A stretch of 40,675 nucleotides of DNA from DAOUFU01 sp034429275 (GTDB taxonomy: Bacteria; Chloroflexota; Anaerolineae; Aggregatilineales; Aggregatilineaceae). How positions within the stretch are numbered: position 1 is the first letter of the stretch; each line of letters begins with the position of its first letter. Under the pieces are notes generated by a model. The model saw only the letters and a program-made list of their open reading frames with translations. It made no database searches and was not told the origin of the DNA. Both the position numbers and the translations under genes were made by a program. The stretch lies in the NCBI GenBank assembly GCA_034429275.1, contig DAOUFU010000074.1:1-40675 (forward strand), given 5' to 3'. Below, piece by piece: positions 1 to 8,292 of the stretch.

Positions 1-939
1 GTCTCGCGCGTCATCAACAACAATATCAATGTCTCGCCCGCCACCCGCGACCAGGTGCTCAAAGCGATTGAGAGCCTCGACTATCGCCCCAACCGCGCGG
101 CGCAGATTCTGCAAACCGAACGCTCGCAGACCATCGAAGTGATCATGCCCTATTACGGCTTCAACCGCGTGCTGTACGATATGGCGCGCGCTACTCACCA
201 GTTTGGCTACCACTTCGTCATCTCGGCCATCGAACACGATGAATATGCCGAAGCGCTCGCCAGCGCCCCGGCACGCTTCATCGACGGCCTGATCCTGACC
301 CCACTGATCCCCATCATCGACGACTATGACCGGCTGATGGAGCTGACGCAGGGCGTGCCGTTTGTGCAGATCGGCGCGCGCATGGGGGCCTACCTGCCCT
401 CGGTGATTTACGACAACGCCCAGGGCGCACGCCTGGCGACTCAGCACCTGCTCGACCTCGGCCATCGCGCCATCGCAGAGATCACCGGCCCTTTGCAGAA
501 CTATGATGCGCACGACCGTCACCAGGGCTGCCTGGCGACGCTCGATGAGCGCGGGCTGGAGCCGGTGATGAGCATTGAGAGTGATTTCACCATCGACGGG
601 GGCTACCGCGCGATGAAGCGCCTGCTGGAGGCCAAGCTGCCTTTCACCGGCGTGTTTGTCGCCAACGATTCGATGGCGCTGGGCGCGCAAACAGCTCTGC
701 GCGAGGCCGGGCTGCGCGTGCCGGATGATGTCTCGGTGGTGGGTTTCGACGACATCATGGAATCGGCGCACATGGTCCCGCGCCTGACCACCGTCCGCCA
801 GGACTTCCAGCTTATGGGGCGTCTGGCCGTCGAATATATCGTCAACCTGATTGAAAACCCCGATACCCCGGTCTACCAGCGCGTGCTGCCGCCCAAGCTG
901 ATCATACGCGAGAGCACGCGGCCCCTCTCTGCGCGGTGA
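1..939 (+). CDS. LacI-family transcriptional regulator, 5'-truncated by window edge
   Basis: The reading frame is open from base 1 and already inside the DNA-binding helix-turn-helix: the first residues read VSRVINNNINVSPATRDQ, followed by the hinge-helix motif LDYRPNRAA. Only about the first 10-15 residues of a normal LacI protein are missing, so the gene starts just outside the window; the GTG at 55 is internal. The rest (about 290 residues) is a periplasmic-binding-protein-like effector domain, with typical segments GLILTPL, DNAQGARLATQHLLDLGHR, GVFVANDSMALGAQTALREAG and VSVVGFDD, ending with LTTVRQDFQLMGRLAVEYI. Family knowledge: such proteins repress carbohydrate genes and release DNA on binding a sugar. 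The sugar is not readable from sequence. The ribose-type importer at 6.8-10.2 kb has a LacI-type operator and is a possible, unproven target. Confidence 0.95.
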   Translation, partial: VSRVINNNINVSPATRDQVLKAIESLDYRPNRAAQILQTERSQTIEVIMPYYGFNRVLYDMARATHQFGYHFVISAIEHDEYAEALASAPARFIDGLILTPLIPIIDDYDRLMELTQGVPFVQIGARMGAYLPSVIYDNAQGARLATQHLLDLGHRAIAEITGPLQNYDAHDRHQGCLATLDERGLEPVMSIESDFTIDGGYRAMKRLLEAKLPFTGVFVANDSMALGAQTALREAGLRVPDDVSVVGFDDIMESAHMVPRLTTVRQDFQLMGRLAVEYIVNLIENPDTPVYQRVLPPKLIIRESTRPLSAR

Positions 940-940
940 C

Positions 941-960
941 GCGCCCTGTCGGCGCATTTT
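941..960 (+). terminator. Weak terminator-like hairpin after LacI gene
   Basis: GCGCC (941-945) can pair with GGCGC (951-955) over a five-base loop and is followed by ATTTT. It begins two bases after the stop codon. The stem is only 5 bp, so this is a weak call. Confidence 0.35.
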
Positions 961-1124
961 CCGCGCGCATCTCTCCAAGAGAATGCCGTTTATGGATCGC
1001 TGTCAAGGGCTATTGCAGGATGCAGAAATGCAGTGTTAGCATTGAAGCAGCGAACTAATCGGAGTCCATCTCGGCGGATACCCTGACACAAGGTTCTACC
1101 AAAATGGCTAACACGGGAGGGATT

Positions 1125-1937
1125 ATGGAGTGGATTGAAGACTTTCACCCCGTGATCCAGGCGCTGCTGGCGACTCTGTTCACCTGGGGAGTCACAGCGC
1201 TGGGCGCGGGCACAGTATTCTTTGTGCGAGCCGTCAACCGGCGACTGCTCGATGTGATGCTGGGTTTTGCGGCAGGGGTGATGGTAGCGGCCAGCTTTTG
1301 GTCGCTGTTGGCCCCGGCGATCGAGATGGCGGAGGAAAACAGCAGCCTGCCCGCCTGGTTTCCGGCGGTGGCGGGGTTCCTGTTGGGTGGTGTGTTCCTG
1401 CGGGGAATCGACTATGTGCTGCCGCACCTGCACCTGAACCTGCCGCTCGACCGGGCGGAAGGCGTGCCGACCTCGTGGCAGCGCTCGATTCTGCTGGTGC
1501 TGGCCATCACGCTGCACAACATCCCTGAGGGGCTGGCGATCGGCGTGGCGTTTGGCGCAGCAGCGGCAGACCTGCCCTCGACGAGCGTGGCCGCCGCCGT
1601 CGCGCTGGCGATTGGTGTGGGCCTGCAGAACTTCCCCGAAGGGGTCGCCGTGGCGATGCCGCTGCGCGGCGAGGGGATGTCGCGCCTGCGCAGCTTCTGG
1701 TATGGGCAGCTTTCGGCGGTTGTGGAGCCGTTGGCCGCAGTCCTCGGCGCGGCGGCAGTGCTGACCATGCGCCCCCTGCTGCCCTACGCTCTGGCCTTTG
1801 CAGCGGGAGCCATGATCTTTGTGGTGGTGGAAGAGGTGGTGCCGGAGTCGCAGTGCAACGGCAATTCGGACCTGGCCACGCTGGGCGCGATGGTGGGGTT
1901 CGCCGTCATGATGATGCTCGACGTGGCGCTGGGCTGA
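1125..1937 (+). CDS. ZIP-family divalent metal transporter (GufA-like)
   Basis: Polytopic membrane protein of about 270 residues, the usual length for bacterial ZIP/GufA transporters, which carry Zn(II), Fe(II) or similar ions into the cytoplasm. The two signature metal-binding helices are present: HNIPEGLAIG and the variant QNFPEGVAVA, where the first His is replaced by Gln, plus EEVVPES in a later membrane segment. Around eight hydrophobic segments can be seen. I place the start at ATG 1125 because GGGAGG (1115-1120) lies at ideal distance before it; the in-frame ATG at 1104 has no ribosome site. It stands alone on the plus strand and converges on the phosphoesterase gene. Metal specificity cannot be told. 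No metal-regulator site was recognised in the 185 bases upstream. Confidence 0.9.
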   Translation: MEWIEDFHPVIQALLATLFTWGVTALGAGTVFFVRAVNRRLLDVMLGFAAGVMVAASFWSLLAPAIEMAEENSSLPAWFPAVAGFLLGGVFLRGIDYVLPHLHLNLPLDRAEGVPTSWQRSILLVLAITLHNIPEGLAIGVAFGAAAADLPSTSVAAAVALAIGVGLQNFPEGVAVAMPLRGEGMSRLRSFWYGQLSAVVEPLAAVLGAAAVLTMRPLLPYALAFAAGAMIFVVVEEVVPESQCNGNSDLATLGAMVGFAVMMMLDVALG

Positions 1938-1970
1938 GGTCCGGCCCAGGCCAATACAGGCAAAGTGGGA

Positions 1971-1992
1971 CAGGGGCGCGGCTGCGCCCCTG
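1971..1992. terminator. Hairpin between convergent genes
   Basis: A perfect 9-bp GC-rich stem, CAGGGGCGC (1971-1979) with GCGCCCCTG (1984-1992) and a four-base loop, lies between the stop codons of the ZIP gene (1937) and the phosphoesterase gene (2008). The flanks are only moderately T-rich (ATGTTTGT on the plus side), so it may be a bidirectional terminator of moderate strength. Confidence 0.6.
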
Positions 1993-2007
1993 ATGTTTGT
2001 GGAGCGA

Positions 2008-2733
2008 TCAACCGGTGCCGGTGCGCAACATGGCAGCGAACTCGTCTGGCATGTCGGAAGCTTCGATCGCCTGGGCCGCGCGCTCCACATCGTAGGGCAC
2101 GCGGATGAACTCTACGCTGAGGTCGCGTCCCTCGGCGTGCAGCACCACGTAACACGCGCGCGGGTCATGATCCTTGGGTTTGCCCACGCTGCCCGCATTG
2201 ATCACGTGACGCCCGCTGGGCAACACCTTGTGATAGGGCAAATGCGTATGGCCGCAGACCAGGACATCGGCCTCGACCTGGTCCAGCAGGCGCTCGAAGC
2301 TGCTATCCGGGCGGTCTGCATAAAGGTACTCGTTGACCTTGCGCGGGCTGCCGTGCACCAGCATCACGTTCAGATCGCCAAGCCGCACAGGAATCTGCAT
2401 GGGCAGATCGCGGAGGAACGCCTTGTTCGCGTCGGTGGTATGGGTGTTTGACCAGGCGATGGAGCGCACACCCAGCGCCTGGGCTTCGGGCGTGCGGTAG
2501 GCACAGCCGCAGTCATCGCTGCTGTGGCCGACTCCCTGGTCATAGTTACCCATCAGCGTGGGGATGCCGCGCGCACGGATCAGCTCTACGACCTCATTCG
2601 GGAAAGTGCCATAGCCGACAAGATCGCCCAGGCAGTACAGGTTCGCCAGGCCGCGTGTATCCATATCGCGGAAAACGGCTTCCAGCGCGGGCAAATTGCC
2701 GTGAATGTCTCCAAAGATCGTGATGGAAGTCAT
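2008..2733 (-). CDS. Calcineurin-like metallophosphoesterase (YfcE/ApaH-like family)
   Basis: All metal-binding motifs of the calcineurin-like superfamily are present in order: GDIHGN, GDLVGYG, GNYD, LVHGSP and CGHTHLP, followed by the conserved INAGSVG. These ligate a dinuclear metal centre that hydrolyses phosphomono- or diesters. With 241 residues and the NAGSVG ending it fits the single-domain bacterial group annotated as diadenosine tetraphosphatase/serine-threonine phosphatase-like or YfcE-like; the true substrate is unknown. I choose ATG 2733 (MTSITIFGD) because the fold starts there and GGAG precedes it; the longer form from 2784 adds 17 residues with no family features. No signal peptide, so cytoplasmic. 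It is divergent from the ABC/amidase operon and shares its upstream region. Confidence 0.9.
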   Translation of the reverse strand: MTSITIFGDIHGNLPALEAVFRDMDTRGLANLYCLGDLVGYGTFPNEVVELIRARGIPTLMGNYDQGVGHSSDDCGCAYRTPEAQALGVRSIAWSNTHTTDANKAFLRDLPMQIPVRLGDLNVMLVHGSPRKVNEYLYADRPDSSFERLLDQVEADVLVCGHTHLPYHKVLPSGRHVINAGSVGKPKDHDPRACYVVLHAEGRDLSVEFIRVPYDVERAAQAIEASDMPDEFAAMLRTGTG

Positions 2734-2926
2734 GATGTCGCTCTGTCTCCAGGTTGGCCGGCTGTCGGGTGGATCAGCATCCATACAACGTAGCGCGCCA
2801 GAACCAACCCCAGGTTAAGGGCATTTCAAGCTTTTTTAACGCGCGACAAGACAAAAACGCACGGGGAAGGGTTTCTATTTGGTGGAATTGCCTAATCAGG
2901 ACCCCGAAGCCGCTACCTCTTTTGGT

Positions 2927-2932
2927 TATAAT
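2927..2932 (+). promoter_or_regulatory. Candidate -10 box for the ABC/amidase operon
   Basis: TATAAT at 2927-2932 lies about 85 bases before the binding-protein ATG, in a stretch visibly richer in A/T than the flanks. No convincing -35 box was found at 16-18 bp. An 8-bp palindrome GCGTACGC (2971-2978) lies in the presumed leader. The rest of the 282-base divergent gap (2734-3015) holds nothing else I can name. Confidence 0.4.
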
Positions 2933-3015
2933 CCCCACCATCGACCGGCGGCTGGCAGCTAAATGCACAAGCGTACGCCAGGGAACCTGTAAATGAGACT
3001 TTGCGGAGAGAAGAC

Positions 3016-4005
3016 ATGAACCAACGAGGCAGACTGATTTTGGTCGTTTTGCTGATCGCGCTGCTGGGCGTCATGGCGATGCCGGTCCAGGGCCAGTCGA
3101 ACCCCAAGGTCAAGCTGGGGGTGCAGCCCTGGCTGGGCTACGGCCCCTGGTGGATCGCCGAAGCGAACGGCTACTTCGCCGATCATGGGCTGGATGTCGA
3201 AGTGATCGACTTCACCTGGGACCAGGACATGAACGCAGCGCTGGCCAGCGGGCGGCTCGATGTGGAAGCCGTTGCCACCAACACCATGATCGCCATGATC
3301 AACCAGGGGGTCGATGCCCAGGCGTTCCTGCTGCTGGATGCCTCGTTCGAAGCCGACGCTATCCTGGCGCACAAAGACATCACGAGCATCGCGGACCTGG
3401 CCGGGCGCGAAGTGGCCTACGAGCCGGGCAGCACCAGCGACCTGCTGCTCAACTATGCCCTCAACGAAGCCGGTCTGTCGATTGACGACGTGAAATCGGT
3501 GCCGATTGCCGCCGCGCAGGTGGGCATCGCGCTGATCGCCGGGCAGGTCGATGTGGGCGTGACCTACGAGCCGTACATCTCTGCCGCGCTGAAGGACCGC
3601 GACGAATATGGTGTGCTGTATACCGCCGCCGAACGTCCCGGCCTGATCAGCGATGTCATGATCGCTCAGCGCAGCTATATCGAAGAAAACCCGGAGATTA
3701 TCCTGGCGCTGGCGCTGGCCTGGAACGACGCCATCACCTTCCTGCGCGAGAACCCCGACGAGGGCGGACAGATCATCGCGGACGCGGTGGGCAGCCCGTT
3801 GGAAGAGTTCCAGGTCGCCTTTGAGGGCGTGCAGGTCTTTGACCTGGAAGAGAACGCCGTGCAGTTCTCCGGTGAGTTCCTGGAGACGTTTGTCACCGTG
3901 GGCGAGATCATGATGTCGCTCAACCCGGATGAGATCACCGCAGTGCCCGACCCGGCGGATGTATTGGCGGTCGATTACCTGGCGGAGTTCCTGCCCGCCG
4001 ACTAA
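3016..4005 (+). CDS. ABC transporter substrate-binding protein, NMT1/SsuA type
   Basis: Secreted binding protein of 329 residues. It has a signal peptide (basic MNQRGR, then a hydrophobic core up to about residue 28) with no lipobox cysteine. The mature part begins VKLGVQPWLGYGPWWIAEANGYFADHGLDV, cut here to key features: the GY-x-P-x-W-x-A-x-x-GYF pattern of the NMT1/THI5-like and sulfonate/nitrate-binding family. The segment GREVAYEPGSTSDLLL and the hinge AGQVDVGVTYEPY fit the same family. Start at ATG 3016 is supported by GGAGAG at 3005-3010. Family substrates include nitrate, taurine, alkanesulfonates and pyrimidines; the neighbouring amidase suggests an amide or formamide-like compound, which is inference. 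It is the first gene of a four-gene operon. Confidence 0.88.
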   Translation: MNQRGRLILVVLLIALLGVMAMPVQGQSNPKVKLGVQPWLGYGPWWIAEANGYFADHGLDVEVIDFTWDQDMNAALASGRLDVEAVATNTMIAMINQGVDAQAFLLLDASFEADAILAHKDITSIADLAGREVAYEPGSTSDLLLNYALNEAGLSIDDVKSVPIAAAQVGIALIAGQVDVGVTYEPYISAALKDRDEYGVLYTAAERPGLISDVMIAQRSYIEENPEIILALALAWNDAITFLRENPDEGGQIIADAVGSPLEEFQVAFEGVQVFDLEENAVQFSGEFLETFVTVGEIMMSLNPDEITAVPDPADVLAVDYLAEFLPAD

Positions 4006-4011
4006 CGGAAA

Positions 4012-4031
4012 ATCGCCGGACAACCGGCGGT
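4012..4031 (+). terminator. Stem-loop after the binding-protein gene
   Basis: ATCGCCGG (4012-4019) pairs with CCGGCGGT (4024-4031) over an ACAA loop, seven bases after the stop codon. There is no T-run, so it may protect the 3' end of the binding-protein message or dampen read-through, as is common after the first gene of ABC operons. Confidence 0.45.
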
Positions 4032-4050
4032 GATGTTCGCCATTGCCTTT

Positions 4051-4080
4051 GTGTAGGGGTGGTTTGATCCGCCCCTACAC
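4051..4080. repeat. 30-bp palindrome, REP-like
   Basis: GTGTAGGGGTGG (4051-4062) is complementary to CCGCCCCTACAC (4069-4080) apart from one G-T pair, with a TTTGAT loop. The form (GTAGGGGNGG ... CCGCCCCTAC) resembles dispersed palindromic elements found between genes in many bacterial genomes. Only one copy is in this window, so its repetitive nature is inferred. Confidence 0.55.
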
Positions 4081-4098
4081 GATCCGACACCGTCCGCC

Positions 4099-4118
4099 GC
4101 TGCACTACGCTGCACTAC
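4099..4118 (+). repeat. Tandem 10-bp direct repeat
   Basis: Two back-to-back copies of GCTGCACTAC lie 17 bases before the amidase start. They could be a regulator half-site pair or chance. Confidence 0.4.
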
Positions 4119-4134
4119 ACGGATCGATCGCCTC

Positions 4135-5034
4135 ATGACTCTTGGAAGCGCTCATGGAATTGACGGTGCCCTCTCGGTGGTGATCGTGCAGATGCGCCCG
4201 ATCAGCGCCGCCGATATGGGCGAGGTGTGGCAAAATGTCGAGACCCTGTGCGCCTGGATGGACCGGGCGCTGGTCGGTTTCCCTGGAGCCGACCTGGTGG
4301 TCTTCCCCGAAGGATCGCTGCAAGGTTATCACGTCACGAACTGGGAGCAGACGGTGGTCGACCTGGCCGGGCCGGAAGTGACCGCGCTGGCTGCCCACTG
4401 CCAGAAATTGGGCGTCTGGGGGCATTTTTCGCTGCTGGAACGTCACCCGGAAGGCAAAAAACCGTTCAACACCTCCCTGTTGATCAACAGCCGGGGCGAG
4501 ATCGCGCTGCGCTATGTGAAGGTCAACCCCTGGGTGCCGCTCGAAGAATGCACGCCGGGCGATCACTTTTCGGTGGTAGACGGCCCCAAAGGTGCACGGC
4601 TGGGCGTCATCACCTGCTACGACGGCGATCTGCCCGAAAGCGCGCGCGAAGTTGCCATGATGGGCGCAAACGTGCTCATTCGCGGCGCGGCCTATATGGA
4701 ACCCTATGGGGAACCCTGGGTGTTCACCAACCAGGCGCGCGCCTGGGAAAACCTGATGTACGTGGTCGCGGTCAACCAGGTGGGCACCGACCCGATGTAT
4801 ACCTACACGGGCCGCAGCATGATCGTCAATTTCGATGGGCGGATCATCGCCGAACTGTCGCGCGAGACCGAAGGCATGACCAAAGCGGACCTGTATCCGC
4901 AACTGGTGGACCAGGCCCGCCAGCAGTACGGCGAGCAGAATCACCTGTATAACCTGACACACCGCGGGCATTCGGCGCTGCCCCCGCATGGCCTGCCGAA
5001 CAACCCCTACAGCTTCTATCGCAACTGGAAATAG
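4135..5034 (+). CDS. Aliphatic amidase/formamidase-type carbon-nitrogen hydrolase
   Basis: Nitrilase-superfamily enzyme of 299 residues with the full Glu-Lys-Cys triad: E59 (VVFPEGS), K129 (RYVKVNPW) and C161 (ITCYDGDLPE); the fourth conserved Glu is E137 (PLEECTPG). The close match in layout to the aliphatic amidases AmiE and AmiF is clear from FPE-x-SLQG, PFNTSLLI, and the C-terminal stretch NHLYNLTHRG ... FYRNWK. AmiE/AmiF proteins are about 335-345 residues; this one ends right after FYRNWK and lacks their C-terminal arm. Family role: hydrolysis of short amides (formamide, acetamide, acrylamide) to ammonia and an acid in the cytoplasm. It lies between the binding protein and permease genes of an importer, two bases before the permease start, which suggests that it processes the imported compound. 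There is no clear ribosome site before the ATG, so the start is less sure. Confidence 0.88.
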   Translation: MTLGSAHGIDGALSVVIVQMRPISAADMGEVWQNVETLCAWMDRALVGFPGADLVVFPEGSLQGYHVTNWEQTVVDLAGPEVTALAAHCQKLGVWGHFSLLERHPEGKKPFNTSLLINSRGEIALRYVKVNPWVPLEECTPGDHFSVVDGPKGARLGVITCYDGDLPESAREVAMMGANVLIRGAAYMEPYGEPWVFTNQARAWENLMYVVAVNQVGTDPMYTYTGRSMIVNFDGRIIAELSRETEGMTKADLYPQLVDQARQQYGEQNHLYNLTHRGHSALPPHGLPNNPYSFYRNWK

Positions 5035-5036
5035 GT

Positions 5037-5885
5037 ATGGCGTCCTCGACTGTGCAAGAACGAGGGGTGCCGGTGCTGCGCCCCCGGCGAAAACCCCGCA
5101 TCAAATGGCTGGGCCTGCGCGAGGATATCCCGCGCTGGCTCTACTGGCTGGCGGGCGGCGGCTTCATCGCCGCCGTGCTGGCAGCGTGGAGTATCTCGAC
5201 CTACGGGGGTCACATCAGCGACCTGTTCCTGCCCACCCCGACGGCCATCATCGACGAAGGCATCCGCCAGTATGAGCGGGGAATCCTGATCAGCGACGCC
5301 CGCGCTAGCATCTACCGGATCGTGGTGGGCTGGGTCATCGCCACCGTGGCCGCGCTGCCCATCGGCGTGTTGATGGGCAACTTCAAGCTGATTGAGGGCC
5401 TGCTGGAGCCGTTCATCGACCTGGTGCGCTATATGCCGGTGGTGGCGCTGGTCCCGCTGACCATTTTGTGGGCGGGCATCGGCGATGAGCAGAAATTTTT
5501 GATCCTGTTCATCGGCACATTCTTCCAGGAAGTGCTGCTGATCATGGACAATGTGAAGACCGTGCCGCACGACCTGATCCGCGTGGGCTATACGCTGGGC
5601 ATGAACCGCTTCGAAATCCTGCGCGATATTATCCTGCCCGCGTCGCTGCCGGGAATCTGGGACACCTTCCGAATCACGCTGGGCTGGACGTGGACCTACC
5701 TGGTGGTGGCGGAGCTGGTGGCCGCCCGTGATGGTCTCGGACGGCGCATCATGGAAGCGCAGCGCTACCTGGCAACCGAACAGATCATCTTCGGCATTCT
5801 GTTCATCGGCTTTCTGGGGCTGGTGACGGATTATTTCTTCAAGACCACCGGGGCTTATCTCTTCAAATGGACCAGGGAACGCTGA
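5037..5885 (+). CDS. ABC transporter permease, SsuC/TauC type
   Basis: Inner-membrane permease of 282 residues, the usual length for sulfonate/nitrate-type importers. About six hydrophobic helices are visible after a cytoplasmic arginine-rich start. The family features LPTPTAI (after the first periplasmic stretch), the region RYMPVVALVPLTILWAGIG and the EAA loop for ATPase docking (GYTLGMNRFEILRDIILPASLPG, cited only as the G-x-x-x-G-x-x-x-x-x-x-x-I-x-LP pattern) are present. It starts two bases after the amidase stop and its own stop overlaps the ATPase start (TGATG), so the genes are translationally coupled. Confidence 0.9.
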   Translation: MASSTVQERGVPVLRPRRKPRIKWLGLREDIPRWLYWLAGGGFIAAVLAAWSISTYGGHISDLFLPTPTAIIDEGIRQYERGILISDARASIYRIVVGWVIATVAALPIGVLMGNFKLIEGLLEPFIDLVRYMPVVALVPLTILWAGIGDEQKFLILFIGTFFQEVLLIMDNVKTVPHDLIRVGYTLGMNRFEILRDIILPASLPGIWDTFRITLGWTWTYLVVAELVAARDGLGRRIMEAQRYLATEQIIFGILFIGFLGLVTDYFFKTTGAYLFKWTRER

Positions 5886-6685
5886 TGGCCGGACAACCCA
5901 AAGTCTCGATCGAGAACCTGTCGCACTGGTTCGGCTCGCCCAGGAACGGCCTGCTGGTGCTCGACCGCGTATCGCTGACACTGGCGGACAACGAATTTGT
6001 CTCGGTGGTGGGCACATCGGGCTGCGGCAAATCGACCCTGCTGAACATCGTCGCCGGGTTGATCGAGCCGATGGACGGCGAAGTGAAGGTGGATGGCCGG
6101 GCGGTCACCGGGCCGGGCCGCGACCGGGGCGTCGTTTTCCAGACTTATACGCTGTTCCCCTGGATGCCGGTGTGGAAAAACATCGAATATGCCCTGAAGA
6201 AGAGTACCTTCAGCAAAAAGCAGAAAAAAGAGCTGGTGGCGGAGCATATCGAGACGGTGGGCCTGCGCGGCTTTGAGAACGCCTATCCCAACCAGCTTTC
6301 GGGCGGGATGCGCCAGCGCGTGGCCATTGCGCGCGCGCTGGTCTATAAGCCCGCCGTGCTGCTGATGGATGAGCCGTTTGGCGCGCTCGATGCGCAGACG
6401 CGCGGCATGATGCAGGAACTGCTGCTCCGGGTGTGGGAAGAGCACCGCATCACGGTGCTGTTCATCACGCACGATGTGGACGAGGCGATCTTCATGTCTG
6501 ACCGGGTGCTGGTGATGACCGCGCGCCCCGGCCAGATCAAGAACGAGTTCCGGGTAGACCTGCCCCACCCGCGCCGATACGAAGTCATGACCTCGCCGGA
6601 ATTTGTGGCGATCAAGCACGCCATCCTCGCCTCCATCCGCGAAGAGACGCTCAAATCGATGGCGATGTGGGAACCGGGCACATGA
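5885..6685 (+). CDS. ABC transporter ATP-binding protein, SsuB/TauB/NrtD type
   Basis: Soluble ATPase of 266 residues that powers the importer. Visible motifs: Walker A GTSGCGKST, Q-loop VVFQTYTLFPWM, signature LSGGMRQRVAIARAL, Walker B VLLMDEP, D-loop GALD and H-loop FITHDVDEA. FQ-x-x-x-LFPW is typical of the nitrate/sulfonate/taurine class. I start it at ATG 5885, which overlaps the permease stop and has AGGGA (5874-5878) in front; an in-frame ATG at 5867 adds six residues and has no ribosome site. Last gene of the operon. Confidence 0.93.
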   Translation: MAGQPKVSIENLSHWFGSPRNGLLVLDRVSLTLADNEFVSVVGTSGCGKSTLLNIVAGLIEPMDGEVKVDGRAVTGPGRDRGVVFQTYTLFPWMPVWKNIEYALKKSTFSKKQKKELVAEHIETVGLRGFENAYPNQLSGGMRQRVAIARALVYKPAVLLMDEPFGALDAQTRGMMQELLLRVWEEHRITVLFITHDVDEAIFMSDRVLVMTARPGQIKNEFRVDLPHPRRYEVMTSPEFVAIKHAILASIREETLKSMAMWEPGT

Positions 6686-6754
6686 CCGGTTCCGGCTGGC
6701 TCAACAAGCCCCGGCTTCGACCGCCTGCCCCCCATTCATCTTCTTGGGAGGGCC

Positions 6755-8275
6755 TCACTTCAGCCGCTCGCGCAGGATGGTATGCATGGCGACCGAGGCA
6801 GTGATGATCAGGCCGTAGATGAGCTTGGTGTAGTAACCCGTCAGGCCGACCGCCACGATCCCCGGCTGGATGCCGCCGATGATGAAGCAGGCGACAAACG
6901 TGCCGAATACCGAGCCGGTCCCGCCAAACACCGAGGTCCCGCCAAGGAACACGGCGGCGAGAGTCTGCATCAGGTAGCCTTCACCCAGGTTGGGCCAGAA
7001 ATACCAGTTGTCCACGCTCTGGATCACACCGGCGAATGCCGCTGCCACGCCGACGATGGCGAACAGCATGATCCGCGTGAGGCCCACATTGACACCCATC
7101 AGCCGGGCGCTGCCTTCGTTGTCGCCGATCAGGTAGACATGCGCGCCGAACTTGTGGCGGTTGAGGATGACCCACACCACAATCCCCACCAGCACCATCC
7201 ACAACATCTGGGCCGGGAAGTAGTCCATCACCTTGTGCACCAGCATATTTCGCAAGGCGGTATCGCGGGTGAACACCATCGATTCGCCCTGCCCCGCCCG
7301 GATCACCTCCACCAGGCCGCGCCAGAAGAACTGCGTGCCGATGGTGGCGATCAGCGGCGGGATGCCGATTCGCACGACGATCAGGCCGTTGAGCAGCCCG
7401 ACTAAAAACCCGGCGATCAGCGACCCGGCAAAAGCCAGGCCCAGGCTGGCCTGCCGGGTGTAAATTTCAAAGAAAGCGACCATGCCCACCGCCATCGTCG
7501 AGGGGAAGGACAGGTCAATATCGCCGGCAATGACGACCATCGTCAGCGGCAGCGCAATGATTCCCCAGTAGGGGATGGAGGTCATCAGCGCACGGTAGAT
7601 TTGTTGGTTGAGGAAGGTCGAAGGTGAACCGGCGATGAAGGCGAGCCACAACACGACGAGCACGCCGACAATGCCAAGCTGGAGACTGTTGGTGCGCACG
7701 CCGCGCACCACTTTGACCACCCAGGGCTTCTCGCGGACCTGGCTCTCGGTGCGGAAGACCAGGTAGGCCGCCACCACCAACACAAACGACGCAGCATAGC
7801 TCAGCCACCAGCCGGTGTGATATTCAAAACTGAGGAATGTCTTGGCCACCCGGTCCGCTTCGGTCAGGTCGATCTGGATGCGTGCAAAGGTGAAAAACAT
7901 CGATGCCAACCCCAGCAGCCCGGTGACCAGGTAGATCGCCGCTGCCCACCCCGACGCTTTGTGTGTAGCCAGGTGGAAGGCAGCCATCAGCAGCGCGCCC
8001 ACAGCCACGATGGGCAGAATCACCACCGAGGCGTTCGCGCTGGCATCAAACGCGGGACCAAGTTCTTTGAGGGCCGCATCCTCGATCCCGTTCAGAATCT
8101 CCAGGCCGGAGGCTTCGCCCAGGGCGGTCCCCTGACTCAGGACGGAAAACCAGGGCAGAAAAAACGCCGCCAGCAGCACTACCGCCGCCGGAACCGCGAT
8201 CAGGCTGCCCGCTCGCTTCAGCAGGCCGGACTCCACACCCATCGCGCGACTCATACTCTGTTCGGTCATCATCAA
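6755..8275 (-). CDS. Ribose-type sugar ABC permease with extra N-terminal membrane domain
   Basis: The C-terminal ~310 residues are a standard RbsC/BPD_transp_2 permease: ALPLTMVVIAGDIDLS, GLLNGLIVVRIGIPPLIATIGT, GDNEGSARLMGVNV and AVFLGGTSVFGGTGSV. In front is an unusual extension of about 190 residues with roughly four hydrophobic helices (starting near LIAVPAAVVLLAAFF), giving 506 residues against about 320 for RbsC. The gene starts with three ATG codons in a row, preceded by GGAG. It is the third gene of the binding protein-ATPase-permease operon. The sugar is unknown; the extension's role is unknown. Confidence 0.9.
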   Translation of the reverse strand: MMMTEQSMSRAMGVESGLLKRAGSLIAVPAAVVLLAAFFLPWFSVLSQGTALGEASGLEILNGIEDAALKELGPAFDASANASVVILPIVAVGALLMAAFHLATHKASGWAAAIYLVTGLLGLASMFFTFARIQIDLTEADRVAKTFLSFEYHTGWWLSYAASFVLVVAAYLVFRTESQVREKPWVVKVVRGVRTNSLQLGIVGVLVVLWLAFIAGSPSTFLNQQIYRALMTSIPYWGIIALPLTMVVIAGDIDLSFPSTMAVGMVAFFEIYTRQASLGLAFAGSLIAGFLVGLLNGLIVVRIGIPPLIATIGTQFFWRGLVEVIRAGQGESMVFTRDTALRNMLVHKVMDYFPAQMLWMVLVGIVVWVILNRHKFGAHVYLIGDNEGSARLMGVNVGLTRIMLFAIVGVAAAFAGVIQSVDNWYFWPNLGEGYLMQTLAAVFLGGTSVFGGTGSVFGTFVACFIIGGIQPGIVAVGLTGYYTKLIYGLIITASVAMHTILRERLK

Positions 8276-8292
8276 GCTCCATTCCTCGCCGC

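Noticed and set aside
2785..3015. TPP or guanidine (ykkC) riboswitch before the NMT1-type operon
   Set aside because: The conserved cores of these riboswitches (CTGAGA box for TPP, GGTCCGAGAG for guanidine-I) are not present.
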